Shown: one piece after another, positions 35,791-44,719 of the stretch
How the letters are laid out: every line of letters begins with the position of its first letter
Position numbering within the stretch: position 1 is the stretch's first letter
Source of the DNA: CAVYXK01 sp963772445
GTDB taxonomy: Bacteria; Pseudomonadota; Alphaproteobacteria; Acetobacterales; Acetobacteraceae
DNA: 64,000 bases
Assembly: GCA_963772445.1 (NCBI GenBank)
Contig: CAVYXK010000001.1
Coordinates: 124,001 to 188,000 of the forward strand
Direction of reading: 5' to 3'
Made by a program: the position numbers and the translations under genes
Notes under the pieces: model-generated
Told to the model about the DNA's origin: nothing
The model's database searches: none
The model's input: only the letters and a program-made list of their open reading frames with translations

Positions 35791-37337
35791 TCCTACTGCG
35801 TCACTCATCATGCCGCGCTGGCGGCTTGCGCATATGTCCGCAGCAAGGACATCGCGGCAATGCAAGGGCGAAGGTGCGGGCGAGGCGGATGCGCAGCGTC
35901 GCGATCGAGTTCGGCACGTGACGCTGCGGACGCAGTGGCAGCTCCCTTGCGTCGGTAACCTGCGGGAACGGCAGGTCGCCGGCGGCACCAGGCGCGAGCA
36001 AGTCCTGAGGGGGGGATCGTCTCCTTCTCGGAGACCAGGAATCCGTAGGCCGCAATGCATAGACTTGCGTGATGGTGAAAACCCCGCCAGCCGCGGCCTT
36101 CGTAATGGCCGAGCCCAACTTCCTGCTTCAGATCCAGATAGTCGCGTTCGATCCGCCAGCGCAGCTTGGTGAGATCGACCATCCGCTCGAACGCGATGTC
36201 CGACGGCAGCGTGGAAAGCCAGTAGTGGTCCGGCTCGCTGGCGCCCTCCGGCCACTCGACCAGCAGCCACTCTTCCGCCGCAGGTTCGTTCCGTTTGCTC
36301 TCATCGTGTGCCGGGCGCACCCGTAGGCGGGCAAAGCGCGAGCTCAGCGCCGTGTTGCTACCCTCCCGCCAGGTGATCGGCTGCCAGGCGTCGGCGGCCA
36401 ATTCCACGGCCAGTTGCTTGACCGAGACCGGCTGATGCGCCTCATCACGGCGCGGCCGTTTCGGCGGCCGGCCGCGGCCCGACCATGCCGGCGATGGCAA
36501 TGCTGCCTCACCCGGCCGCCAGACTGCTGTGGTGGGCAGGATGCCGGCCACGTAGGGCTGCCCGAGTTCGCTGATCCCGGCACGCAGGACACTGTTGTTG
36601 CCATAGGCCGGGTCCATCAGTGCCACCGCCGCCGGCACGCCATCAGCGTGGGCCTGGCGCATCTGTTGCAATGCAATCTCCGGCTTGGTCTGGAACGTAA
36701 CCTCCGCTGGCACCCCAGCGGTGCTCCGCCGCACCGGGTCGTCAGCCCACTCCTGCGGCAGATACAATCGATAGGAGACCGGCAGGCTGGCTTGGTGGCT
36801 GGCCACCGACAGGCTCACCGCCGCCTGGCAGTTCTCCTGCTTGCCAAGCTGCCCACAGTATTGCCGGGCCACGCCGACCGAGTGGTGGCCTTTCTTGGGA
36901 AACGCCGTGTCGTCGATGATCCAGGCCTGGATCGGCTCATCGCGGGTGATCGATGGCAGCACCAACTCGCGCACCCGGGTCAGCATCGCCTGGTCCGACC
37001 AGGGGGCTTGCGCCACCAGATGCAGCAGCGACTGGTGCTGGGCCGCGGTGCGCTCCGGTGCGGTCACCGCCGCCAGCGGTTCGACGCTCTTGCGGCCTTC
37101 GGTCAAGATCAACCCGATGCAGTAGTCTTCGAACGGTCTGACCCGGTCGGCATGGCCAAGCACCGAGGCCAAATCCGTGGCGTAAGCCCTGAAACGGGCT
37201 TCCGTGCCAGACCCATCGCGAAGATCCATGCCGCCCTCCTCGAACGGTTCGAAATCTTCACTCGTACCATACCGCAACCGCGTCGCAGCAAGGCCGAAAT
37301 CAGGCCGCCAGATCGCGCCGTTTGCAACTCAGTAGGA
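35791..37337. mobile_element. Complete IS701-family insertion sequence
   Basis: 1547 bp bounded by imperfect inverted ends: TCCTACTGCGT at the left and ACTCAGTAGGA at the right. It is flanked by identical TTAG tetranucleotides (35787-35790 and 37338-37341), matching the YTAG-type 4-bp target duplication known for IS701 elements. It contains one transposase gene on the minus strand. Intact ends and duplication suggest a recent insertion, between lptF and the Hint protein gene. Confidence 0.88.
35801..37229 (-). CDS. IS701-family transposase, frameshift in a C run near the end
   Basis: About 475 residues when joined. The start is at the ATG at 37229 (MDLRDGSGTEARF). DDE signature regions: AWIIDDTAFPKKGHHSVG (first Asp), ALMDPAYGNN (second Asp), LRWRIERDYLDLKQEVGLGH (Glu). 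After SEKETIPP the frame runs into unusual sequence ending at 35808. One base fewer in the seven-base run at 36006-36012 restores the family ending (LLAPGAAGDLPFPQ ... LPRCPCC) with a stop at 35801, inside the left inverted repeat. The activity of this copy is therefore uncertain. Confidence 0.87.
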
Positions 37338-37417
37338 TTAGAGACGCGCTCCTGCCCCTCTCCGGGCGAGTTGCGGCGCCCTGGGGAACCATCCGGCTGA
37401 TGCCGGCGGAGCCTCCG

Positions 37418-40400
37418 ATGAGCACGATTATCAATACCGGGACCACCATCACCGAGCCATTCAACGTCAAGCTGCAAGACCAGACAATCGAGATCGGTAG
37501 CACCACCGGACCGGCGGCAGCCGTCATTTTCAGTGGCGACTCGCTGGTGACCGCGCAAAGTCCCAGTCTCGACGAGGTCAGCCTGCTCGCCAGCCAGGTG
37601 CCCCGACAGACCAGCTCGGGACATACTCTTCTGGAGATGCTCGGCACGTTCATCAACGCCGGCACGGTCGCCGCCGACGCGGCCGCGGGAAGTGTCTTCA
37701 CGATCGAGGTGCAGCAGTACGCCACCGGCAGCGCAGGCGCCGGTCAGTTCATAGACGATGGCCTGGTCACCATAGCGGCCGGGAACACGATCGCCGTCGC
37801 AGTCGGTACCAATGCGGCATTTGCTGTTGGCGCCGGGGGCACGTTGGCGGTTGCGTCCGGCGGGGCGCTCGATATCGGCATCCCCGGCAGCAACGCAGCC
37901 TCCGGAGCCGTCAATCTCGGCAATGGCCAGGTACTCACCGCGGACGGAACGGTCGACGCAGCGGTGGTGAACGACGGCACGATCGCCACTTCGAACAGCG
38001 GTACCGTCGCAACCTCGACGGGCGGCGTGCTGGAGGTCTCCGGCAGCGTCGGCGGTACAGGGACGCTGGTGATCGGCAGCGGCGGTACACTCGAGTTGGA
38101 CGGGCCGGTCAGCGGCCAAACGATCTTGTTCAGCACCGGGGCCCCCGAGACATTGATCCTCGGCACGCCTGGGAACGGATTCAGCCAGCCAATCGTGAAT
38201 TTTCAGGACCTCGACACGATTGCCTTTGGCAATGGCGTCACGATCGACAGTGCCGTCCTCAGCGGGACCACGCTGACGGTCACCACCTCGGGTGGCCAGT
38301 ATGTCTTCAACAATTTCTCACGGGCACCGGACGCCGGCACCAGTTTCAGCATCAGTGCCGACCACGGATCGACCACGCTGCAAAATCGCCTCTTCACTTG
38401 GGACCCACAGGGAGGCAGTACGGATTTCGGCACCACGAGCAATTGGACGCCCGCCGCCAACCCAGGGAACAACGACTTCGCGGATTTCACCTCCGCTGTC
38501 GCATCCGGGACCATCACCGGCACCGGCACTGCGGGCGAGCTCGAATTTGCTGGCGCGACTCCGTGGGTCTTGAACGGGGCCGATCTCGACTACACCCTGA
38601 ACGTGCTCGTCGGGGTGCCCAGCGGGACACTGACGCTGACCAACGGGGCAACGTTGGACGGCCTGTCCTCAGAGGCGGACCAGATCGGCAGCGCATCCGG
38701 AAATTCCGGGGCGGTGACGGTGAGCGGCACTGGCACGACTTGGGAAACGCCGGGCACGCTGACGGTCGGCGATGAATGCAGCGGCGCACTCATTGTCAGC
38801 AACGATGGCAGCGTCAGCGCCGCCTTAGGAATCGTCGTCGGAGAGTCGCTCGATGGCAGCGGCGCGATCACGGTTGAGAGCGAACACATGTCAGTACTTC
38901 CGGCTCGCTGCTTGTCGGCGACGGCGCCGGGACGAGCGGCGATATCGAGGTACTTGCTGGCGGCACGCTAGCAGCGACCGGTGTTCCGGATGCCTCGACC
39001 ATAGAGCTCGGCGTCAATTCGGGTGCCAGTGGGTCAATCACCGTCAGCGGCACGTCTGCGGTGTTCGAGGCCGGAGGGAATCCACTCTCCCTCGGCGTCG
39101 CCGGCAGCGGCAGTCTGCTGGTCGAGAATGCCGGCACGTTCTCCTCCACCGGCGGCACGGCGGCGGCCGGCGGCATAGCGCTCGGCACGGCAACCGGCGG
39201 GTCCGGCAACGTCACAGTGACCGGCACCGGCTCGGTGCTCGACAACGCCGGCCCCTTCGTGGTCGGCGGCAGCGGCCTTGGCGCCCTGTTCGTCACCGCC
39301 GGCGGCACGGTCACCACCAACCTCCTGGCCTCCGGCTACACCGGCATCGCCGCCGACCCCGGCAGCGACGGCTCCTCCGCCACAGTGACCGGCCCCGGCT
39401 CCGAGTGGACCATCGGCGGCAGCCTGGTGATCGGCGACCTCGCCGCCGGCTCGCTCGCCATCACCGCCGGCGGCAGCGTCAGCGCCACCACACTCACCCT
39501 CGGCAACACCACCGCAGGCGTCGGCGACCTGTCCGCCTCCGGCACCGCCAGCCTCCTCTCCCTCAGCGCCCAACTCCTGGTCGGCGCCGCCGGCATCGGC
39601 GACGTGGCGATCAGCAACGGCGCCACCATCTCGGCCGCCTCCGGCACCATCGGGCTCGAGGCCGGCGCCTCCGGAATGTCGGGCTGCTAATCAACGGCAC
39701 CGGCACGCTGGCGGTGGATGACGGCGGCGACCTGGTGGTCAATGCCGGCTCGGTGGCGGACACCGAGCAGGTGTCGTTCAACAACGACACGCTGGCGGCG
39801 GTGCTGAGCATCGGCACGCTGGGCACGTTCGGTGGCGTGTTGGACAATTTCGGCACGCTGGACTCGATCGTGCTGGCCGGCACGACGGTGGGCAGCGACG
39901 CGTATGCGGCGGGGGTCGGCGGGTCGGACGGCGTGCTGACGCTGTATGCCGGGGCGGGGCAGAGCGGCGGCGTGCTCGGCACGCTGGCGGTGTCGGCGGG
40001 GATCACGGCGGGCGATCTGGCGGCGCTGGAGGTGGTGAGCAACGGCACCATCGGTGACGCGCCGTGCTTTGCCGCCGGCACGCGGATCGCGGCGGAGCGC
40101 GGCGAGGTGGCGGTGGAGGCGCTGCGTCCGGGCGATCGGGTGCGCGTGCTGGGGGATGAGGGCTGGGCGCCGGTGGTGTGGGTGGGGCAGCGGCACGTGG
40201 TGTGCCGGCGGCATCCCAGGCCGCGCTCGGTCTGGCCGGTGCGGGTGGCGGCGGGGGCCTTCGGGCCGGGGCGGCCGGAGCGGGACGTGTTCCTCTCCCC
40301 CGACCATGCGCTGTTTCTCGAGGGCGTGCTGATCCCGGTGAAGCACCTGATCGATGGGGCGGCGGTCGTGCAGGTGGCCTGCGAGGAGGTCACATACTAC

Positions 40401-40637
40401 CACGTGGAATTGCCGCGTCATGCAGTGCTGCTGGCCGAGGGGCTGGCGGCGGAGAGTTATCTGGAGGCGGGGGACCGGGCGAATTTCGCCAATGGCGGCG
40501 GCGTGGTGGCGCTGTATGCCGACTTTGCGACGCTGCGCCGGGAGGCGCAGGGGTGTGCGCCGCTGGTCGTTACGGGGAGGGAGGTGCAGGCCGCCAGGGC
40601 GATGCTTGCGGAGCGACGGGGGCGGGCGGCGGCGTAG
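37418..40637 (+). CDS. Large repetitive surface protein with C-terminal Hint domain, two frameshifts
   Basis: About 1070 residues across three frames (shifts near 38882 and 39675, one base missing at each). The first 870 residues are Gly/Thr/Ser/Ala-rich, low in Cys and Lys, with repeated GTL-x-V-x-x-GG and T-V-x-G-x-G-S turns, the look of a beta-solenoid or adhesin passenger. The C-terminus is a Hint (hedgehog/intein) module: CFAAGTRI with the nucleophilic Cys, VEALRPGDRV, SPDHALFLEGVLIPVKHL, then HAVLLAEGLAAESYLEAGDR. This matches the Hint-domain proteins numerous in Acetobacteraceae, which may self-cleave. No signal peptide is evident at the chosen ATG (37418); 37400 is an alternative. The frame breaks may be assembly errors in a repetitive GC-rich gene. 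Confidence 0.82.
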
Positions 40638-40683
40638 CCGCCAGTCGTGACGGGGCCGCCCCTCGCCCGACGGTTGCGCGGTA

Positions 40684-40977
40684 TCAACCCTTAGTCGGCG
40701 TGGCCGCGTCCGCAGTGTGATGATGCGCGGCACGCACGGCTTTGTAATAAGCGTGGATGTCTTCCTCGGTCACATAGCCTTTGTGGTCCTTGTCGATCAC
40801 GTCGAAATGGCGGGCCACTGATTTCATGCCGAGCTTCGCTTGCTCTTCTGTGAGGTGCCCGTCGTGAGTCGTGTTCGCCTGCTCGAATCGCTGATGCAGC
40901 GTCATGTGTTGCGCTGCGTGCGCCGGAGCCTGCATGGCGAGCAGCGCGGGCAAGACCAGGGCGAAGTGAATGCGCAT
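40684..40977 (-). CDS. Exported EF-hand calcium-binding protein
   Basis: 97 residues with a signal peptide (IHFALVLPALLAMQAPAHA). Two EF-hand-like loops: a degenerate one (NTTHDGHLTEEQ) and a canonical one, DVIDKDHKGYVTEED, with Asp/Asp/Lys/Tyr/Glu spacing. The His-rich C-terminus (RAAHHHTAD) may bind another metal. Probably a periplasmic calcium sensor or buffer; no partner is evident. Confidence 0.85.
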   Translation of the reverse strand: MRIHFALVLPALLAMQAPAHAAQHMTLHQRFEQANTTHDGHLTEEQAKLGMKSVARHFDVIDKDHKGYVTEEDIHAYYKAVRAAHHHTADAATPTKG

Positions 40978-41037
40978 TGAGGGGTCCCTTTCGATGAAGC
41001 GCGGACCCCCGCTTACCGCACGCCGGTCACCCGGCGG

Positions 41038-42114
41038 TTAATCGCGTCCTTGATCGACGGCGTGCCGGATGATCCGAACCGCCATCTCGATCCCCTCGCG
41101 ATCCACGTCGAGATGGGTACAGGCCCGGGCGCGATACCGCCCCGTGGTCGAAAGCTGGATTCCCTCGCGGCGGATGCGGCGCGCCAGCTCATCGGCGGTG
41201 AGGCCGGTGCCGGAGGTGTCGAAGAACACCAGGTTGGTCTCGGGCTCCTCCACGATGATCCCCCGAATCTGCGCCAGCCCTCGGGCAAGTGCCTTGGCAT
41301 TCGCATGGTCCTCGGCCAGCCGCTCGATATTGTGGTCGAGCGCGTAGAGGCAGCCGGCGGCGCACAGCCCGGCCTGCCGCAGCGAACCGCCGAGTCGCTG
41401 CTTCCACCGCCAGACCTCGTCGATGAACGCGGTCGAGCCGCAGAGCACGGCGCCAAGCGGCGCCCCGAGCCCTTTGGTGAAGTCGAGCCACACCGAATCG
41501 CAACTGGCCGCCATCTCGTGCGCCGGGACACCGGCGGCGATGACTGCATTCATAAGCCGCGCGCCGTCCATATGTGTTGCCATGCCCTGTTCGTGCGCGG
41601 CGTCCAGCACGGCAGCGAGCTTCGCCATCGGCCAGACCGAGCCGCCGCCGAGATTCGCGGTCTGCTCGACCTCCACCAACGTCTGCGGCGGGGAGTTGCG
41701 GCGGCGCTCGCGGAAGGCGGCGCGCAGTGTCTCGACGTCGAACTGGCCGCGGTCACCTTTAAGCCCAAGCACCGAAACGCCGGTCAGCGCACCGGGCGCA
41801 CCGCCCTCGGCAGCGATAATATGGGCAGTTTCGTGCGCGATCACCTCGTCGCCTGGCCGGCAATGCGTCAGGATCGCCACTTCGTTGCACATGGTGCCGG
41901 ATGGCAGGAACACCGCCGCCTCTTTTCCGAGAAGCGCCGCCATTCGGTCGCAGAGCGCGTGCACGGTGGGATCGTCGCCGTGCTGTTCGTCGCCCACCTC
42001 GGCTTCCATCATGGCCGCCTTCATTGCGCCAGAGGGCCGGGTCTGCGTATCCGAGTAAAGGTTCACCCGCACCGGCGGCAGCAGCGCATCCGGGCGCACA
42101 GGAGCGTAGGTCAT
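41038..42114 (-). CDS. Threonine aldolase (beta-eliminating lyase family)
   Basis: 358 residues from the ATG at 42114; the frame extends upstream without coding character. A PLP fold-type I enzyme: NLYSDTQTRPSGAMKAAM at the N-terminus, VFLPSGTMCNEVAILTH, HMDGARLMNA, and the PLP lysine in WLDFTKGLGAPLGAVL. It cleaves threonine or allo-threonine to glycine and acetaldehyde. Together with sarcosine oxidase the window has two glycine-forming enzymes, but 32 kb apart. Confidence 0.92.
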   Translation of the reverse strand: MTYAPVRPDALLPPVRVNLYSDTQTRPSGAMKAAMMEAEVGDEQHGDDPTVHALCDRMAALLGKEAAVFLPSGTMCNEVAILTHCRPGDEVIAHETAHIIAAEGGAPGALTGVSVLGLKGDRGQFDVETLRAAFRERRRNSPPQTLVEVEQTANLGGGSVWPMAKLAAVLDAAHEQGMATHMDGARLMNAVIAAGVPAHEMAASCDSVWLDFTKGLGAPLGAVLCGSTAFIDEVWRWKQRLGGSLRQAGLCAAGCLYALDHNIERLAEDHANAKALARGLAQIRGIIVEEPETNLVFFDTSGTGLTADELARRIRREGIQLSTTGRYRARACTHLDVDREGIEMAVRIIRHAVDQGRD

Positions 42115-42170
42115 TGAGGTCCTCTCGAGGATCGCCGACCGGCGCAGCAAAGCAGGCCCGGCCGGCGCTG

Positions 42171-42645
42171 TCAGCCCTTTGCGACGGCTGTTGCGGCAAC
42201 GGCAGGCTCGGGCGGTGGTCCATAGACCTGGCGGGCCCGCCGATGGAAGGCATTGACCATGCGACGCACCGCTTCGTTGAACACGACACCGATGGCGGCT
42301 TGCAGAATCCGGCTGCGGAACTCGAAGTCCACGAAGAAATCGACTTCCGTGCCGTGCGAGTGCGAGATGAAGTCCCATTGGTTATTTAGATAACGGAACG
42401 GCCCCTTTTCGTAACGTACCCGCACGCGACGCGGCCGATCCAGCGTCACACGAACTCGTGAAACTTTCGCGAAACGGGCCGAAGCCGATGGTGAGGTCCG
42501 CCACCACCTCGGTCTCGGTTCGGCTGCGCACACGGGCGCCGACGCACCAGGGCAGGAATTCCGGATAGCGCCCGATGTCGGCAACAAGGTCGAATAGCTG
42601 ATCCGGCCGATAAGGGACGAGTTGGCGCTCGGCGTGGGTTGGCAT
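42171..42645 (-). CDS. COQ10/RatA-family (START-like) protein, one-base frameshift
   Basis: About 157 residues when joined. It starts MPTHAERQLVPYRPDQLFDLV at 42645 and contains DIGRYPEFLPWCVGARV, the family signature. One extra base near 42455 breaks it after GFGPFRESFT; the second frame continues RVRVTLDRPRRVRVRYEKGPF and ends with FRSRILQAAIGVVFNEAVRRMVNAF. Homologues bind ubiquinone and aid respiration. The start codon shares one base with the lipA stop (TGATG), so it is coupled to lipA, as in many alphaproteobacteria. Confidence 0.85.
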
Positions 42646-43736
42646 CAGGCGGCCACGTTCCCGGCAAGCTTGCGCGTGCGCGCCGCCCGTAGCACGGCGA
42701 AATCGGCATCGGCGTGGTAGGAGCTGCGAGTGAGCGGCGTGGCGGAGACCAGCAGGAACCCCCTGGCGCGAGCGAGTGAGGCATATTCGGCGAATTCGCC
42801 AGGCGTGACGAAACGATCGACCGCTGCGTGCTTCGCCGTCGGCTGCAGATACTGCCCGATGGTCAGGAAATCGACATCGGCGATGCGCAGATCGTCCATC
42901 ACCTGCAGTATCTCGGCGCGCGACTCGCCCAGTCCCACCATCATCCCCGACTTCGTGAATATGCCCGGAGCCAGCGTCTTGACGCGATCCAGCAGGCGAA
43001 GCGACTGGTAATAGCGAGCGCCGGGGCGGACCGTCGGATAGAGCCGCGGGACGGTTTCCAAGTTGTGGTTGAAGACGTCGGGACGTGCGTCCGCCACCAC
43101 CTGCTCGGCGCCCGGCTTGCGCACGAAATCCGGCGTCAGCACCTCGATGGTGGTGGCCGGCGCGGCATCGCGGATGGCGTGGATCACCGCGGCGAAATGT
43201 GCCGCACCGCCATCCGGCAGGTCGTCGCGATCGACCGAGGTAACCACCACGTGCTTGAGGCCGAGCTTGGCGACGGCATCGGCGACGCGGGCAGGCTCGT
43301 CCGCGGCGAGCGCGCCGGGCAGGCCGGTGCGCACGTTACAGAACCCGCAGGCACGCGTGCAGGTGTCGCCCATGATCATCATGGTGGCGTGCCGCTGGCT
43401 CCAGCACTCGCCGATATTGGGGCAGGCGGCTTCTTCGCAGACGGTGACCAGGCGATTGGCGCGCATCAGCGCGCGAGTTTCGTGATAGATCGGGTGGGTC
43501 GGCGCCTTGACGCGGATCCAGGCAGGCTTGCGCTGGACCGGGTTGTCCGGGCGGTGCGCCTTCTCCGGGTGGCGCAGCGGCGCACGCCAGCCGTCGGCGG
43601 GCGTCGCGGTCCACGCGCCGTCGGCGGGCGTCGCGGTCCACGCGCCTCCGGCGGGCGTCGTGGTCCACGCGCCTCCGGCGGGCGTTGTAGTCCACGCGCC
43701 TCCGGCGCGATGATCGATCAGGACCCGGGTGGACAT
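42645..43736 (-). CDS. lipA: Lipoyl synthase with repetitive N-terminus
   Basis: 363 residues. The radical-SAM cluster motif is CTRACGFC; the auxiliary 4Fe-4S ligands are in CEEAACPNIGEC; the C-terminal RSSYHA motif is present. It inserts two sulfurs into octanoyl chains on E2 and other lipoyl domains, and sits beside the pdh genes that need it. Residues about 11-50 are four near-identical 9-residue units (GGAWTTTPA type) ahead of the normal start region (PLRHPEKAHRP). Whether the repeat is translated is uncertain: no ATG lies between it and the core, so a non-ATG start would be needed otherwise. Confidence 0.95.
   Translation of the reverse strand: MSTRVLIDHRAGGAWTTTPAGGAWTTTPAGGAWTATPADGAWTATPADGWRAPLRHPEKAHRPDNPVQRKPAWIRVKAPTHPIYHETRALMRANRLVTVCEEAACPNIGECWSQRHATMMIMGDTCTRACGFCNVRTGLPGALAADEPARVADAVAKLGLKHVVVTSVDRDDLPDGGAAHFAAVIHAIRDAAPATTIEVLTPDFVRKPGAEQVVADARPDVFNHNLETVPRLYPTVRPGARYYQSLRLLDRVKTLAPGIFTKSGMMVGLGESRAEILQVMDDLRIADVDFLTIGQYLQPTAKHAAVDRFVTPGEFAEYASLARARGFLLVSATPLTRSSYHADADFAVLRAARTRKLAGNVAA
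43591..43698. repeat. Four tandem 27-bp repeats in the 5' end of lipA
   Basis: Units at 43591-43617, 43618-43644, 43645-43671 and 43672-43698, each ending GTCCACGCG, with a partial fifth after 43698. The first two units are identical; the other two differ by a few bases. The unit is a multiple of three, so copy-number change would keep the lipA frame. Confidence 0.92.
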
Positions 43737-43742
43737 GGCGCG

Positions 43743-44236
43743 CTACAAGTGGCGGGGACGCCGTAGGCCGTCAAGCGCGGGGCGGGACCAGTCGCCGAGG
43801 ACCTGCTCTTCGGTGTAGTTGAGTTGGTCGAGATCGGTCACCGGCTGCTCACCATGGCGTATGAGGTCCGCAGAACGGCGCGGCGGGCCGGCGGGGTCGC
43901 TGCTCTGACCATATCGCCGATTTCGCGGCGCAGGCCTGGGCTGTCTTCGAGCAGGTAATCGATTTCCCGCCGCTGAACGTCGATGCTGTCGATCCAGTCG
44001 TTGGGAGGGGCGGCCGCCGACGAGGCCTGCAACGTCATCAGATGCTCGATGATCACCGCGAGCTGGCTGCGCAGTGCCGACCGTTCCGATCGTCCCAACG
44101 GTTCGATTCCCTCCGCCACGTTGTCCCAATCGATCGGGTTGGGGACGTTAAGCTGCGCTGCGCCAGCGTCACGGAGCGCCTGAGCCTGCTCGGCGGACCA
44201 GCGGACAACGTCCAGTTCGTAGAGGGACTTGCTCAC
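43743..44236 (-). CDS. DUF29-family protein, copy A, frameshifted
   Basis: Starts at a GTG at 44236 (MSKSLYELDVVRWSAEQAQALR), with the DUF29 core INPIDWDNVAEGIEPLGRSER-like block, IIEHLMTLQ and WIDSIDVQRREIDYLLEDSP. One base is missing near 43870; in the next frame the sequence continues GEQPVTDLDQLNYTEEQVLGDW, matching the C-terminus of copy B. About 164 residues in total. Function unknown. The stop is 6 bp from the lipA start. Confidence 0.75.
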
Positions 44237-44715
44237 GATGGGTCGCGATTGTCCGGGGCAGCGGGGAACCAATCGCCGAGCACCTGCTCTTCGGAACAAG
44301 TGAGCTGGTTGTGGTCCATCATCGGCGTCTCACGATAAAGAGCCAGGCTGTCGGCCACGCTCTTTCGGGCACGCACCGTTTCCTCGGCAATCAGACGCGC
44401 AACATCCCGCCGGGGGCTCGGGCTGTCTGCAAGCAGCCGATCGATTTCAACGCGCTGGGCCAGGACCGTCTCGATCCAACCTCGGGGAGACGCCCTTCTG
44501 GGAGACGCCGTGAGCTTCATCAAGTGCTCGATGATCACGCCGATCCGGCTGCGCAACACACTTCGTTCCGATCGCCCCAAACTCTCGATCTCCTCGGCCA
44601 CGTTTTCCCAGTCGATCGGGTCCGGGGTGTTGATTCGGGCGGTGCCGCCGTTGCGCAGCGCCCGCGCTTGGTCGGCGGACCAAAGGACAATGTCCTGCTG
44701 ATAGAGCGGATGACA
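44233..44715 (-). CDS. DUF29-family protein, copy B, no clear start codon
   Basis: The coding frame begins HPLYQQDIVLWSADQARALRN just after a TAG at 44716-44718, and contains DPIDWENVAEEIESLGRSER, VIIEHLMKLTA and CSEEQVLGDWFP; about 160 residues. The only in-frame start is a GTG at 44601, which would delete the conserved N-terminus. Either a base was lost near the start (a GTG at 44716 is one frame off) or the gene is inactive. It overlaps copy A by 4 bp and lies 4 bp after lpdA. The two copies are tandem paralogues. Confidence 0.65.
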   Translation of the reverse strand, partial: CHPLYQQDIVLWSADQARALRNGGTARINTPDPIDWENVAEEIESLGRSERSVLRSRIGVIIEHLMKLTASPRRASPRGWIETVLAQRVEIDRLLADSPSPRRDVARLIAEETVRARKSVADSLALYRETPMMDHNQLTCSEEQVLGDWFPAAPDNRDPS

Positions 44716-44719
44716 CTAC

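Noticed and set aside
43591..43698. Tandem 27-bp repeats considered as a CRISPR array
   Set aside because: The units are contiguous with no spacers and lie in the lipA reading frame.
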